From: Gammaproteobacteria bacterium | GTDB taxonomy: Bacteria; Pseudomonadota; Gammaproteobacteria; UBA9214 | Reading direction: 5' to 3' | NCBI GenBank assembly: GCA_003454335.1 | Contig: DMKK01000260.1 | Coordinates: 1 to 10,772 of the forward strand | Length of the DNA stretch: 10,772 nt | Shown here: piece after piece, positions 1 through 7,082 of the stretch | Numbering within the stretch: the first letter of the stretch is position 1 | How the letters are laid out: every line of letters starts with the position of its first letter | The notes under the pieces: model-generated | Database searches by the model: none | What the model was told of the DNA's origin: nothing | The model's input: the letters and a program-made list of their open reading frames with translations, nothing else | Translations under genes and position numbers: made by a program

Positions 1-4
1 TTTT

Positions 5-122
5 GTAACTATTCATCATATCCTACGGGCTGATGGGTGCGTCGCTGCGCTCCTTCACCCATCCTACAAAAAACCGTAGGTCTTCGTAGGATGGGTGAAG
101 GAGCGCAGCGACGCACCCGTCG
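5..122. repeat. Palindromic MITE/REP-like repeat, copy 1
   Basis: A perfect 33-bp inverted repeat (arms 35-67 and 86-118) encloses an 18-base A-rich loop; weaker pairing extends to about 32/121. The core contains GTAGGATGGGTGAAGGAGCG. A second copy in the same orientation lies at 9001-9124 and also shares the left flank GTAACTATTC, so the element probably starts at base 5, before the palindrome. No open frame is carried. Elements with this kind of GTAGGATGGGT core are common in intergenic regions of gammaproteobacteria (general knowledge, not checked here). It could act as a mobile palindromic element, or as an RNA hairpin at the 3' end of whatever gene lies upstream of the window. Confidence 0.85.
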
Positions 123-123
123 G

Positions 124-148
124 GGCTATTGATGCTGTTTCAATAGCC
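124..148. repeat. Small perfect inverted repeat upstream of the dikinase gene
   Basis: Arms GGCTATTGA (124-132) and TCAATAGCC (140-148) pair perfectly over 9 bp with a 7-base loop. The palindrome covers the -35 element and part of the spacer of the promoter candidate at 129-157, so it could be an operator. It could equally be a hairpin at the end of an upstream transcript, since GTTTA follows it, but that T-run is too short for a convincing terminator. Confidence 0.55.
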
Positions 149-157
149 GTTTAGAAT
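129..157 (+). promoter_or_regulatory. Candidate sigma-70 promoter for the dikinase-hydrolase operon
   Basis: TTGATG (129-134) and TAGAAT (152-157) are separated by exactly 17 bases. They match the -35 consensus at 4 of 6 positions and the -10 consensus at 5 of 6. Transcription would start near 164, leaving a leader of about 75 bases before the ATG at 239. The perfect palindrome at 124-148 overlaps the -35. This is pattern matching only. Confidence 0.4.
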
Positions 158-238
158 AGCCACGCTGCCGTTAGGCCATGACCCTGCATACATCAGAAGT
201 CCTCAATATATTAGTCTTTCCCTCCGAAGGAGAAGTAA

Positions 239-3157
239 ATGCTGGCCCGTTTATTATTCATCTTTATCTGCATGAGTTCTTCCGTCTCGGCAAGCGTTTC
301 CGAGTCAAGTACCAGCAATCCGGAATACCGACAATGGATTGAAGCAATGCAAACCAGGGAGCGAGGCCCTTTCAAGGAACTCCGCTGGTTTTGCAATGAC
401 GGCACCATCCTTCCGCCCAAGGCCTATGCCTGTGTCGAACACGATGGTGGTTATCAGCACGGTGCATGGAGTGAACAGACGCTGACGCTGCGAGACAATG
501 GCTACAAGATTGCCAATCTGCTGGCGGGTTATAACCCGGAAGTCGAACTCGCCCGGCCTGATTTCCTTGATGACTACAACCAGCTGTTGATTGAAAAATA
601 TCTTGTCGCTGCCGATGATGGCTGGATTTTTCGACGTGCCCTGTTCTACCGCGGTGCGATACAGGAAGAAGACGAGCGTGCCGGTGGCCGAAAACTGTTG
701 CTGGCCCTGAGTGCCGAGCCTGAATGGATCGGCTTGCGTTACCCGGCCCTGCGTACGGGTGCCGTATTGGTCAGTCACGGCAAAGACACGGCCTCGGTGC
801 AGAAAGTCAGGCAGGTATCGGCAGCGCTGGCTGAACAGGATAGCGGTTTCAATAATCTTCGCGGGAAGATCCACGGTACACCTGATGCCGGTGACGCACA
901 GTTGGTACGTGACTACGCAGCGGCAGTAGATGATGCGGCAATGAAGGAAAAATACGAAGACCTTGCCGCCGAGATTGACCTGGTCTTTCAGGCAGTACCG
1001 TTACCACAGAAGCTGGAGGAAACGGCCAGGGTGTTCACTGCCGGTGCCTGGCTGCAGAAAATTCTGCGGAGTGCGGCAGCAGACCTGGAGAAGGACCCTG
1101 TGGCCAGTAACCGCTACCAGGTGACTGGACGCTTGCTGGCGGATCTGCGCGATGCCCTGCCACGCATCAAAAGTGCAACGGCCCGCCTGCGGATAATCGA
1201 CCTGAGTCTGGATGTTGAAACAGAGAACTTCAGTGCCAGTGCAGAACTCCGTGAGCAACTGCCACAGGCCACCCGGCACCAGCACATCGTGTGGCTAAAG
1301 GCCGCTGTTGACGCCGCCTATGGCACCGGTGCAATTAATCCGCGTGGTCGGAAAGAATTGCAAAAATCACTTGCCGGAATGGACGCAAATAGCGTTTCGC
1401 TCGCGGAGTACATGGATACACTGGGCTATCTTGCACGTGTTCCTGGCTGGGGTACCCAGGGGCTGCGTTACCAGTTTTATGGCTCCATGCAAAAACTGGC
1501 AGAGATCGAGCCGCAGGCACTGCTTTTTATCCAGGACCAGTTGCGCGGCAGTCCCCTGCTGTTTTACTCGCAGATTCTTGATGACCTGCTGCAGGATGCC
1601 AACCGGCTCGCTGGCGTACAGTACAAGCTCTTTGGCAAGGAAATCGGGGTTGGCTTTCGGGCGCTGAATCCGGGGTTGGCACGCGGGGTTCTGCATGCGA
1701 AACCGGATTTTGAAAACATTGCTGACTTTGAACCTCATGGCATTTATCTGTTGCCGGAAACGGTCTCCGAACTGCCGCCGGTGGCCGGTATCATGACGGC
1801 AGGAGAAGGCAACCCGCTGTCACATGTACAGTTACTTGCACGTAACCTGGGTATTCCCAATGTCGGTGTCGATGAGAGCCTGATTTCCACCATACAAAAA
1901 CACGATGGTGAAAAAATTGTTATGGCCGTCAGTCCGTCAGGACTGGTAGAACTTTCACCGGACGGTTCGAAATGGGACGGGATATTCGGGGAGGACAACA
2001 AGAACCAGGGCGCCGAGATTAATCCTGACCTGACGAAGCTGGACCTGTCGGTACAGTCCTTCCTGATCCTCGATGATCTGCGTGCGACGGATTCTGGCAA
2101 GACCGTTGGACCCAAGGCGGCCAAACTCGGTGAGTTGCGACACCACTACCCCGGGGCCGTTGCCGAGGGTGTGGCGATTCCCTTTGGTGTGTTCAAGGCA
2201 ACTGTGCTCGACAAGCCTTACAAGAACAGCGGCAAAACAGTCTTCGAGTGGATGGTTGGGGAATATGGCCACATCCACAAGATGCCGGTGGATTCTGCCG
2301 AGCGGCGCTCCTATACCAACCGGTTCAGGGAAGAACTCTACAACCTGATCGCGAATGCCAAACTGGACAGTAATTTCCGCAAGCAGTTACGGGAAACCAT
2401 GGCCAGGGCATTTGGTTCCGGTGACAATTATGGTGTCTTTGTGCGTTCCGACACCAATGTAGAAGACCTTGCCGGATTTACCGGTGCCGGGCTGAATTTA
2501 ACCCTGCCGAACGTGGTGGGTGTCGATAATGTGATCGATGCCATTCCAAAGGTCTGGGCCTCGCCTTTCACTGCACGCGCCTTTGCCTGGCGCCAGTCAC
2601 ATATGAGTCAGCCGGAGCATGTCTATCCGGCCGTGTTGCTGCTGCGTTCAGTTTCGAATGACAAGTCCGGCGTGATGGTGACACAGGACATTGATACCGG
2701 TGACAAAGCCATTCTATCGGTTGCAGTCAATGAAGGTGTGGGGGGCGCGGTTGACGGCCAGTCGGCTGAGTCCATACGCATCGATACCCGTGATGGTTCA
2801 GTGCGCGTACTGGCCATGGCCACGGCGCCCTGGCGCCGTAACCCGAATCCTGCCGGTGGCGTCGACAAACTGCCTGCAAGCGGCAGTGATACCGTGCTAC
2901 AGCCGGATGAAATAAAGGAGCTCATTATCTTTGCGAAAGAATTACCTGAAAAATTTCCGCCGATCACCGATGATGCCGGCAATCCCGCCCCGGCAGATAT
3001 CGAGTTCGGCTTTCTGGACGGAAAATTACACTTGTTCCAGTTACGCCCGTTTCTGGAAAGTCGACATGCGCGTGGCAGCAGCTATCTGAACAGGATGGAT
3101 CAGTCGCTGCAGGGGAACATGAATAAAACAGTCAACATGCAAGAGGTTCCAAAATGA
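239..3157 (+). CDS. Exported dikinase-like protein (phosphohistidine domain + C-terminal ATP-grasp, PPDK/PEP-synthase superfamily)
   Basis: A 972-aa protein with a Sec-type signal peptide (hydrophobic residues 5-12, likely cleavage after Ala18). Residues about 30-480 are mostly helical and not recognised. The swivelling phosphohistidine domain (about 480-580) holds GNPLSHVQLLARN with His529 as the likely phosphorylated residue. The ATP-grasp domain (about 605-945) shows GPKAAKLGEL (624-633), VRSDTNVEDLAGFTGAG (735-751), NEGVGG (831-836), Glu922 and QLRPF (934-938). This order, His domain before ATP-grasp, is that of glucan water dikinases and opposite to PEP synthase; no PEP/pyruvate barrel is present. 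The family moves the beta-phosphate of ATP through the histidine to an acceptor, releasing AMP and phosphate. The mature chain has only two cysteines (52 and 65), fitting an extracytoplasmic disulfide. AAGGAGA at 227-233 sets the start. The acceptor is unknown. A 4-base overlap links it to the following hydrolase gene. Confidence 0.85.
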   Translation: MLARLLFIFICMSSSVSASVSESSTSNPEYRQWIEAMQTRERGPFKELRWFCNDGTILPPKAYACVEHDGGYQHGAWSEQTLTLRDNGYKIANLLAGYNPEVELARPDFLDDYNQLLIEKYLVAADDGWIFRRALFYRGAIQEEDERAGGRKLLLALSAEPEWIGLRYPALRTGAVLVSHGKDTASVQKVRQVSAALAEQDSGFNNLRGKIHGTPDAGDAQLVRDYAAAVDDAAMKEKYEDLAAEIDLVFQAVPLPQKLEETARVFTAGAWLQKILRSAAADLEKDPVASNRYQVTGRLLADLRDALPRIKSATARLRIIDLSLDVETENFSASAELREQLPQATRHQHIVWLKAAVDAAYGTGAINPRGRKELQKSLAGMDANSVSLAEYMDTLGYLARVPGWGTQGLRYQFYGSMQKLAEIEPQALLFIQDQLRGSPLLFYSQILDDLLQDANRLAGVQYKLFGKEIGVGFRALNPGLARGVLHAKPDFENIADFEPHGIYLLPETVSELPPVAGIMTAGEGNPLSHVQLLARNLGIPNVGVDESLISTIQKHDGEKIVMAVSPSGLVELSPDGSKWDGIFGEDNKNQGAEINPDLTKLDLSVQSFLILDDLRATDSGKTVGPKAAKLGELRHHYPGAVAEGVAIPFGVFKATVLDKPYKNSGKTVFEWMVGEYGHIHKMPVDSAERRSYTNRFREELYNLIANAKLDSNFRKQLRETMARAFGSGDNYGVFVRSDTNVEDLAGFTGAGLNLTLPNVVGVDNVIDAIPKVWASPFTARAFAWRQSHMSQPEHVYPAVLLLRSVSNDKSGVMVTQDIDTGDKAILSVAVNEGVGGAVDGQSAESIRIDTRDGSVRVLAMATAPWRRNPNPAGGVDKLPASGSDTVLQPDEIKELIIFAKELPEKFPPITDDAGNPAPADIEFGFLDGKLHLFQLRPFLESRHARGSSYLNRMDQSLQGNMNKTVNMQEVPK

Positions 3158-4470
3158 TCAGATTCACAGTTGCATTACTGATAACGTTGTTACTGCCGTC
3201 TTTGGCGGGTGCCTATCCGCTGGACGGCTACAAGGAAACCGGTATTCGCCGCGTCGAAGGTGCGCGTCTGGCGAACGAGGGTATTATCTCCGGCCGCCAA
3301 CAGCCGGCAGGTGCCCTGTTGTCTACAGACGAAGTGGATTTGCGGCTGCTGGACTATCAGGACATGGATCTGCCTGCCCCTGACCCTGCCCTCAGTAAAC
3401 AGCTGATAAGCATGCTGGGCAGCAGTGCGCCAAATTATGGTATTGCTGTCCTTGATATCAGTGACCCGGAGCATCCTGTTTACGGGGAGCACCGCGGTAA
3501 TTACCGGCAGAACACCGGCAGTGTCGGCAAGGTCATCGTGGCACTGGGCCTGTTCCAGGCGTTGGCAGATGCCTGGCCTGAGGATCTGGAAAAACGCCGT
3601 GACATCCTGAAAAACACCCTGGTAACGGCTGATGATTTCAGTATATCGGACCATCATAAAATCCGTGTCTTCGACGTGGAGACCAGGACGCTGGCGCGCC
3701 GCACCATGCCGGTTGGTGAACAGGGTTCACTGTGGGAATTCCTGGACTGGACCCTGTCCGTGAGTTCCAATTCCGCCGCCGCCATGACCATGCGCGAGGC
3801 CATGTTGCTAAGACAGTATGGCAAGGACTACCCGCCCTCCGAGGCGGAGATTCAACGCTTTTTCAAGGAGACGCCGGGAAAAGAACTGACAGACCTGTTT
3901 CAGCGCACTTTCTTTGATCCCATCACCCGTAACGGTCTGGATATTAACCAGGTCCGGCAAGGCAGCTTTTTTACCCGTATGGGCAAGAAAAAGGTAAACG
4001 GTGGTGGCAATAGTTATGGCACCGCCAGGGAACTGGTAAAGCTGACTCTGCGCATGGAACAGGGCCGCCTGGTCGATGAGTTTTCCAGCCGTGAGATCAA
4101 GCGCCTGCTGTACATGACAGAGCGCCGGATTCGCTATGCGTCTGCACCAGCGCTGCGGGATTCCGCTGTCTATTTCAAGTCGGGTTCTCTGTACAGTTGC
4201 ATGGAGGAAGAAGGCTTCAAGTGCGGCAAGTACATGGGTAACAAAAGGAACTATATGAACTCACTGGCTATCATAGAGACCACCAGTGATGGTTATCAGC
4301 TGAATTATATTGCCGCTTTGATATCCAATGTGCTGCGGGTAAATTCAGCAGTAGAACACCAGACCTTTGGTATGCGTATTCACCGGATGATAGAAAAGGC
4401 GCATCCGCCGGTGAAAACCGTAATTGAGCCGCTGATTCCCCAGCCCCCACCGGCAAAACAGGCAATGTAA
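3154..4470 (+). CDS. Exported class-A-beta-lactamase-fold serine hydrolase
   Basis: A 438-aa protein with a signal peptide ending at Ala20 (LAGA/YP). The penicillin-binding-protein signature is complete: SVGK with Ser123 and Lys126, SSN at 204-206, and KSG at 342-344. It is longer than a class A beta-lactamase (about 290 aa). The extra length is an N-terminal segment of about 70 residues (GYKETGIRRVEGARL region), an insertion of roughly 60 residues after the SSN motif, and a proline-rich tail. Mature-chain cysteines are only Cys349 and Cys357, just after KSG, suggesting a local disulfide. Its ATG overlaps the stop of the dikinase gene (ATGA), so the two are probably translated together and may share a substrate or compartment. 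The family includes D,D-carboxypeptidases, transpeptidases and beta-lactamases. A resistance role is not supported: the usual SDN is SSN and I see no ExxLN. Confidence 0.8.
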   Translation: MIRFTVALLITLLLPSLAGAYPLDGYKETGIRRVEGARLANEGIISGRQQPAGALLSTDEVDLRLLDYQDMDLPAPDPALSKQLISMLGSSAPNYGIAVLDISDPEHPVYGEHRGNYRQNTGSVGKVIVALGLFQALADAWPEDLEKRRDILKNTLVTADDFSISDHHKIRVFDVETRTLARRTMPVGEQGSLWEFLDWTLSVSSNSAAAMTMREAMLLRQYGKDYPPSEAEIQRFFKETPGKELTDLFQRTFFDPITRNGLDINQVRQGSFFTRMGKKKVNGGGNSYGTARELVKLTLRMEQGRLVDEFSSREIKRLLYMTERRIRYASAPALRDSAVYFKSGSLYSCMEEEGFKCGKYMGNKRNYMNSLAIIETTSDGYQLNYIAALISNVLRVNSAVEHQTFGMRIHRMIEKAHPPVKTVIEPLIPQPPPAKQAM

Positions 4471-4473
4471 GAC

Positions 4474-4549
4474 GGGTGCGCAGCGCTTAACTCCTGCATA
4501 GAGCTTGCTATGACCGCAGGATGTGCTGAAGTACGAAGCGCATCCTACG
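4474..4549. repeat. Degenerate palindrome between convergent genes (possible old repeat copy or bidirectional terminator)
   Basis: Outer arms GGGTGCGC (4474-4481) and GCGCATCC (4538-4545) pair with one G-T mismatch. An inner hairpin is formed by CCTGC (4493-4497) with GCAGG (4516-4520) and CATAG with CTATG (4508-4512). The outer sequence GACGGGTGCG and the end CATCCTACGG resemble parts of the repeats at 5-122 and 9001-9124, but the middle differs. It fills most of the 123-base gap between the stop codons of two convergent genes. It lacks a T-run, so terminator function is uncertain. Confidence 0.4.
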
Positions 4550-4593
4550 GTCCTCGGTACATTCTGCGGTTTTGTAAAAGCCGTCAGGGAGGG

Positions 4594-6756
4594 CTATTTT
4601 CCTGCATGTACCACGGCTTTCAATTCATTGACGATGTCACCCAGCGTGCGCATGCCCTTACCGCTCTGCTGATCTTCACCAAGGTGTTCGAGCAATTCGT
4701 TGTATAAATAGGCGGGCAAGACATTTTCAAGATATTCCAGCGCGGTACCGCGCAGGTTTAAATCCTTGCTGAATGCGGCCTGCATCGACAGGCGCACCGC
4801 ATCAGGGTCCAGCGTCAGTGCCAGCAGGGTAAACACGTGTTCCAGTCCGCGGTTGAATTGCGGGTTCACGTCTTCCTCGTCACTGGCATAGTCCATTTTC
4901 AGTTCCATATCCCTGCCCTCCCATTCTTCCGGGCTGACTTTAAGTTCCCTGCTGATGGCGTCATAGACCTGTTGCCTGGGAATCTCAAGATGCAGATTCC
5001 TGTGTCGCATGCGTACCAGTACCCGGGCACAGCTGTAACGGACATTAAAGGTCTCGTCCACCATACCCTGCAGCAAGCCATCAATTGCTCGCGGGCTGTG
5101 ACTGGCCTCAAGTACTCCCGGCAATCGCTGGCGCACCAGTAACGGCATATCCGGGTCGAGCAGTGCATCGGTCAGTTGTCCCGGTATGCGGGTGACCAGC
5201 CAGCGCAGCTCGGTGCGCGCATCCTGGGTAACGTCACTATTTGCCAGCAACGGTATGAGGTAATGTGCCAGGCTGATATCCATGGCAGGGTTTCCCAGTG
5301 CGCGGCGAATGCGGCCGGTATCACCGGAGGTAAGATCACTGACAGCCAGGGCGAGCTGGCTGGCTTCCTCGGAAATAGAGGCGTCCGCGTCTCCTTGTGC
5401 GTCATCAGGGTGTGTCATCGCAGCAATTTTTGACTGCAGGAACTCGCGCTCAGAATAGGCGTTGCTTTCGGCCAGGATTTCCTGGGTGGTTGCGTCAACA
5501 ATATCTTCTTCCTGAATACGGACGACACCCTTGCGCAGGCTCCTTGCCAGCTGATTGATGTAGCCACGATTCAGACGCACGACAATATACAGCGCAAGCG
5601 TGGCAACAATGACAGCGCAGGCCACAACGACAGCAGTTGGTAATTCGGGGGCGATAAACAGTAACAGCAGCAGCAGGCCACTGCCGATAAGATCGCCCAG
5701 TCGGTCACTGGCGACATCGATAATGGTTTTTGTTGGACGCTTCTTGTGTGGTGGCAACGGGGTGTAAAGCAGTTCAAATGCGGAGCGGAAAAATGAATTC
5801 GCAAATACGGCATGGCCACCACGCAGCATGACCATTGACCACAGATAGGTGAACAGCACGCCGATGGTCCCGAAAATTGCGATGGTGAATGGCAGTATGG
5901 CGATGGTCATGCCAATACCAAAGCGCTGCAGGATGCGGCGCCCCAACAGGCTCTGCAGTACAAACCCGATTACGCCTATTGCGGCATAGAATGAACCGAA
6001 AAAGGCAACCAGTGATTCGCTGTCCTGATAGTGCGCAGAAGCCGCTGACTTGAAGGCGTAGTCGACCAGCGCCGCCATCACAGCCACCAGCACCATCAGT
6101 GCTGCCATCCACTGCAGATAGCTGGTCTGGGAAATAACAGTGAAGGCGGATCGCGCTCTCACTGAATTGTCTATCGGTGCAATACGTGTTGGCGCACCGA
6201 TACTCCTGACAGTTACCATGCAGATAATATGCAGGCCGCTCAGAAACAGCAGCATGGTCCGCACATCCATGATCTTGGCTACCTGGGCAGCAAGGGCGCC
6301 CCCGATGACACCTCCGAGGGCGGCGGCGGCGGCGATACGTGCGACCCTTTGTTTGGCGGAATGTGGATCAAAGCGTTCATTGATAATCGACCAGAATCCA
6401 CTGATCAGGATGGCGCCAAAGATTGCCATGTGCAGGTACAAAATGACGGATGCCACGCGCGGTTGATAATCGAGCAGCATCCATTCGCCGGTATACAGGA
6501 TGGCGCTCAGTCCAAATACAGCCGGAACCAGTGTGATGGGACTGACCCTGGATAACAGGCGTGACATAATCAGCACGCCGGTTATTGAGGCAATGGCAGC
6601 AGCAATGACGACCTTGGGTAGATCCGTGACATCAAAGTTGGAAAGAAACAATGCGTCACGTGTGGCCTTGCCGGCCACCTGTTGTGCAATCATGGTGGTT
6701 GCGGCAATCAGCGCAAAAACCAACGCCGTGGCGTCTGTGCGTTTGTTGCCTTCCAT
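4594..6756 (-). CDS. Nucleotide-carrier-like membrane protein (ATP/ADP antiporter-type, MFS-like) with HEAT-like C-terminal domain
   Basis: A 720-aa protein in two parts. Residues about 10-395 hold roughly 11-12 hydrophobic helices (near 10-27, 47-65, 73-90, 102-122, 143-160, 167-185, 213-235, 247-270, 280-305, 355-395). Residues 400-720 are hydrophilic, helical and HEAT-like (about 475-690), probably cytoplasmic. The first helix is followed by GKATRDALFLSNFDV (29-43), which resembles the K-x-x-RDAL segment of bacterial ATP:ADP antiporter (NTT/AAA-family) proteins; several of those carry C-terminal HEAT repeats. The family exchanges nucleotides across the inner membrane. Substrate and direction cannot be read from sequence, and a plain MFS carrier is the alternative. 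It converges on the dikinase-hydrolase pair and diverges from the second hydrolase. The ATG at 6756 lacks a strong Shine-Dalgarno site; it was chosen because it sits just ahead of the first membrane helix. Confidence 0.65.
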   Translation of the reverse strand: MEGNKRTDATALVFALIAATTMIAQQVAGKATRDALFLSNFDVTDLPKVVIAAAIASITGVLIMSRLLSRVSPITLVPAVFGLSAILYTGEWMLLDYQPRVASVILYLHMAIFGAILISGFWSIINERFDPHSAKQRVARIAAAAALGGVIGGALAAQVAKIMDVRTMLLFLSGLHIICMVTVRSIGAPTRIAPIDNSVRARSAFTVISQTSYLQWMAALMVLVAVMAALVDYAFKSAASAHYQDSESLVAFFGSFYAAIGVIGFVLQSLLGRRILQRFGIGMTIAILPFTIAIFGTIGVLFTYLWSMVMLRGGHAVFANSFFRSAFELLYTPLPPHKKRPTKTIIDVASDRLGDLIGSGLLLLLLFIAPELPTAVVVACAVIVATLALYIVVRLNRGYINQLARSLRKGVVRIQEEDIVDATTQEILAESNAYSEREFLQSKIAAMTHPDDAQGDADASISEEASQLALAVSDLTSGDTGRIRRALGNPAMDISLAHYLIPLLANSDVTQDARTELRWLVTRIPGQLTDALLDPDMPLLVRQRLPGVLEASHSPRAIDGLLQGMVDETFNVRYSCARVLVRMRHRNLHLEIPRQQVYDAISRELKVSPEEWEGRDMELKMDYASDEEDVNPQFNRGLEHVFTLLALTLDPDAVRLSMQAAFSKDLNLRGTALEYLENVLPAYLYNELLEHLGEDQQSGKGMRTLGDIVNELKAVVHAGK

Positions 6757-6970
6757 TAGATGAAAACCGCTGAATGTTGCCAGCCAGGCTCAAGTAACGG
6801 GTAGTCGCTGCCGACAAAACTGTATGGTGCCCGCACAAGGTTATTATCAGTTGTGCGACAATTAATTGACTTTTGATGTACGCTAAAGCGTGACGGGTTG
6901 CCTGATTGGACCGGGTAAAGAATTAGTGTCATAAGAATTTGCCGGATAAACAGTAGCATAGAACGACTAT

Positions 6971-7010
6971 ACAGAGATTAACCCCATTCCGGGTAAAGTT
7001 TTATCTCTGT
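6971..7010. repeat. Inverted repeat upstream of second serine hydrolase
   Basis: Arms ACAGAGAT (6971-6978) and ATCTCTGT (7003-7010) are perfect complements, 24 bases apart. CCC and GGG within the loop could pair further. It lies about 70 bases ahead of the preferred start codon and may be an operator or a leader-RNA hairpin. Confidence 0.4.
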
Positions 7011-7043
7011 TAGATAACCATGAATATTAATGCTGACTTATTT

Positions 7044-7072
7044 TTGGATAAGCGTCTGATTTCTGTTAGGAT
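7044..7072 (+). promoter_or_regulatory. Weak promoter candidate or ribosome-binding region for the second hydrolase
   Basis: TTGGAT (7044-7049) and TAGGAT (7067-7072) are 17 bases apart and would direct transcription from about 7079, giving an almost leaderless message for the ATG at 7083. The same TTAGGA (7066-7071) can be read as a Shine-Dalgarno site 11 bases before that ATG. The two readings exclude each other, and neither is strong. Confidence 0.25.
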
Positions 7073-7082
7073 ACCCCGCCAT

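Larger units (their letters stand above)
6757..7082. other. Divergent intergenic region with several small palindromes
   Basis: This 326-base stretch separates the carrier-like gene (minus strand) from the second serine hydrolase. It is more AT-rich than the genes around it. It holds the palindrome CAATTAATTG (6859-6868), the near-palindrome ACGCTAAAGCGT (6880-6891), an inverted repeat ACAGAGAT/ATCTCTGT (6971-6978 and 7003-7010), a 10-base direct repeat CCGGGTAAAG (6911-6920 and 6989-6998), and TCTGTTAG twice (7006-7013 and 7062-7069). Promoters in both directions are expected here. Short frames through it have no protein-like features. Confidence 0.5.

Noticed and set aside
305..874. 189-aa open frame on the minus strand
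   Set aside because: Lies wholly inside the dikinase gene, has no signal or domain and an unnatural composition; a shadow frame.
239..3157. Annotation as housekeeping PEP synthase (ppsA) or pyruvate phosphate dikinase
   Set aside because: Domain order is reversed, the C-terminal PEP/pyruvate barrel is absent, and there is a signal peptide.
4560..4600. Intrinsic terminator for the carrier-like gene
   Set aside because: On the minus strand the stretch after the stop has only a short T-run and no stable hairpin in front of it.
6756..6959. 67-aa open frame on the minus strand ahead of the carrier-like gene
   Set aside because: No ribosome site or protein-like features, and it lies in the palindrome-rich control region.
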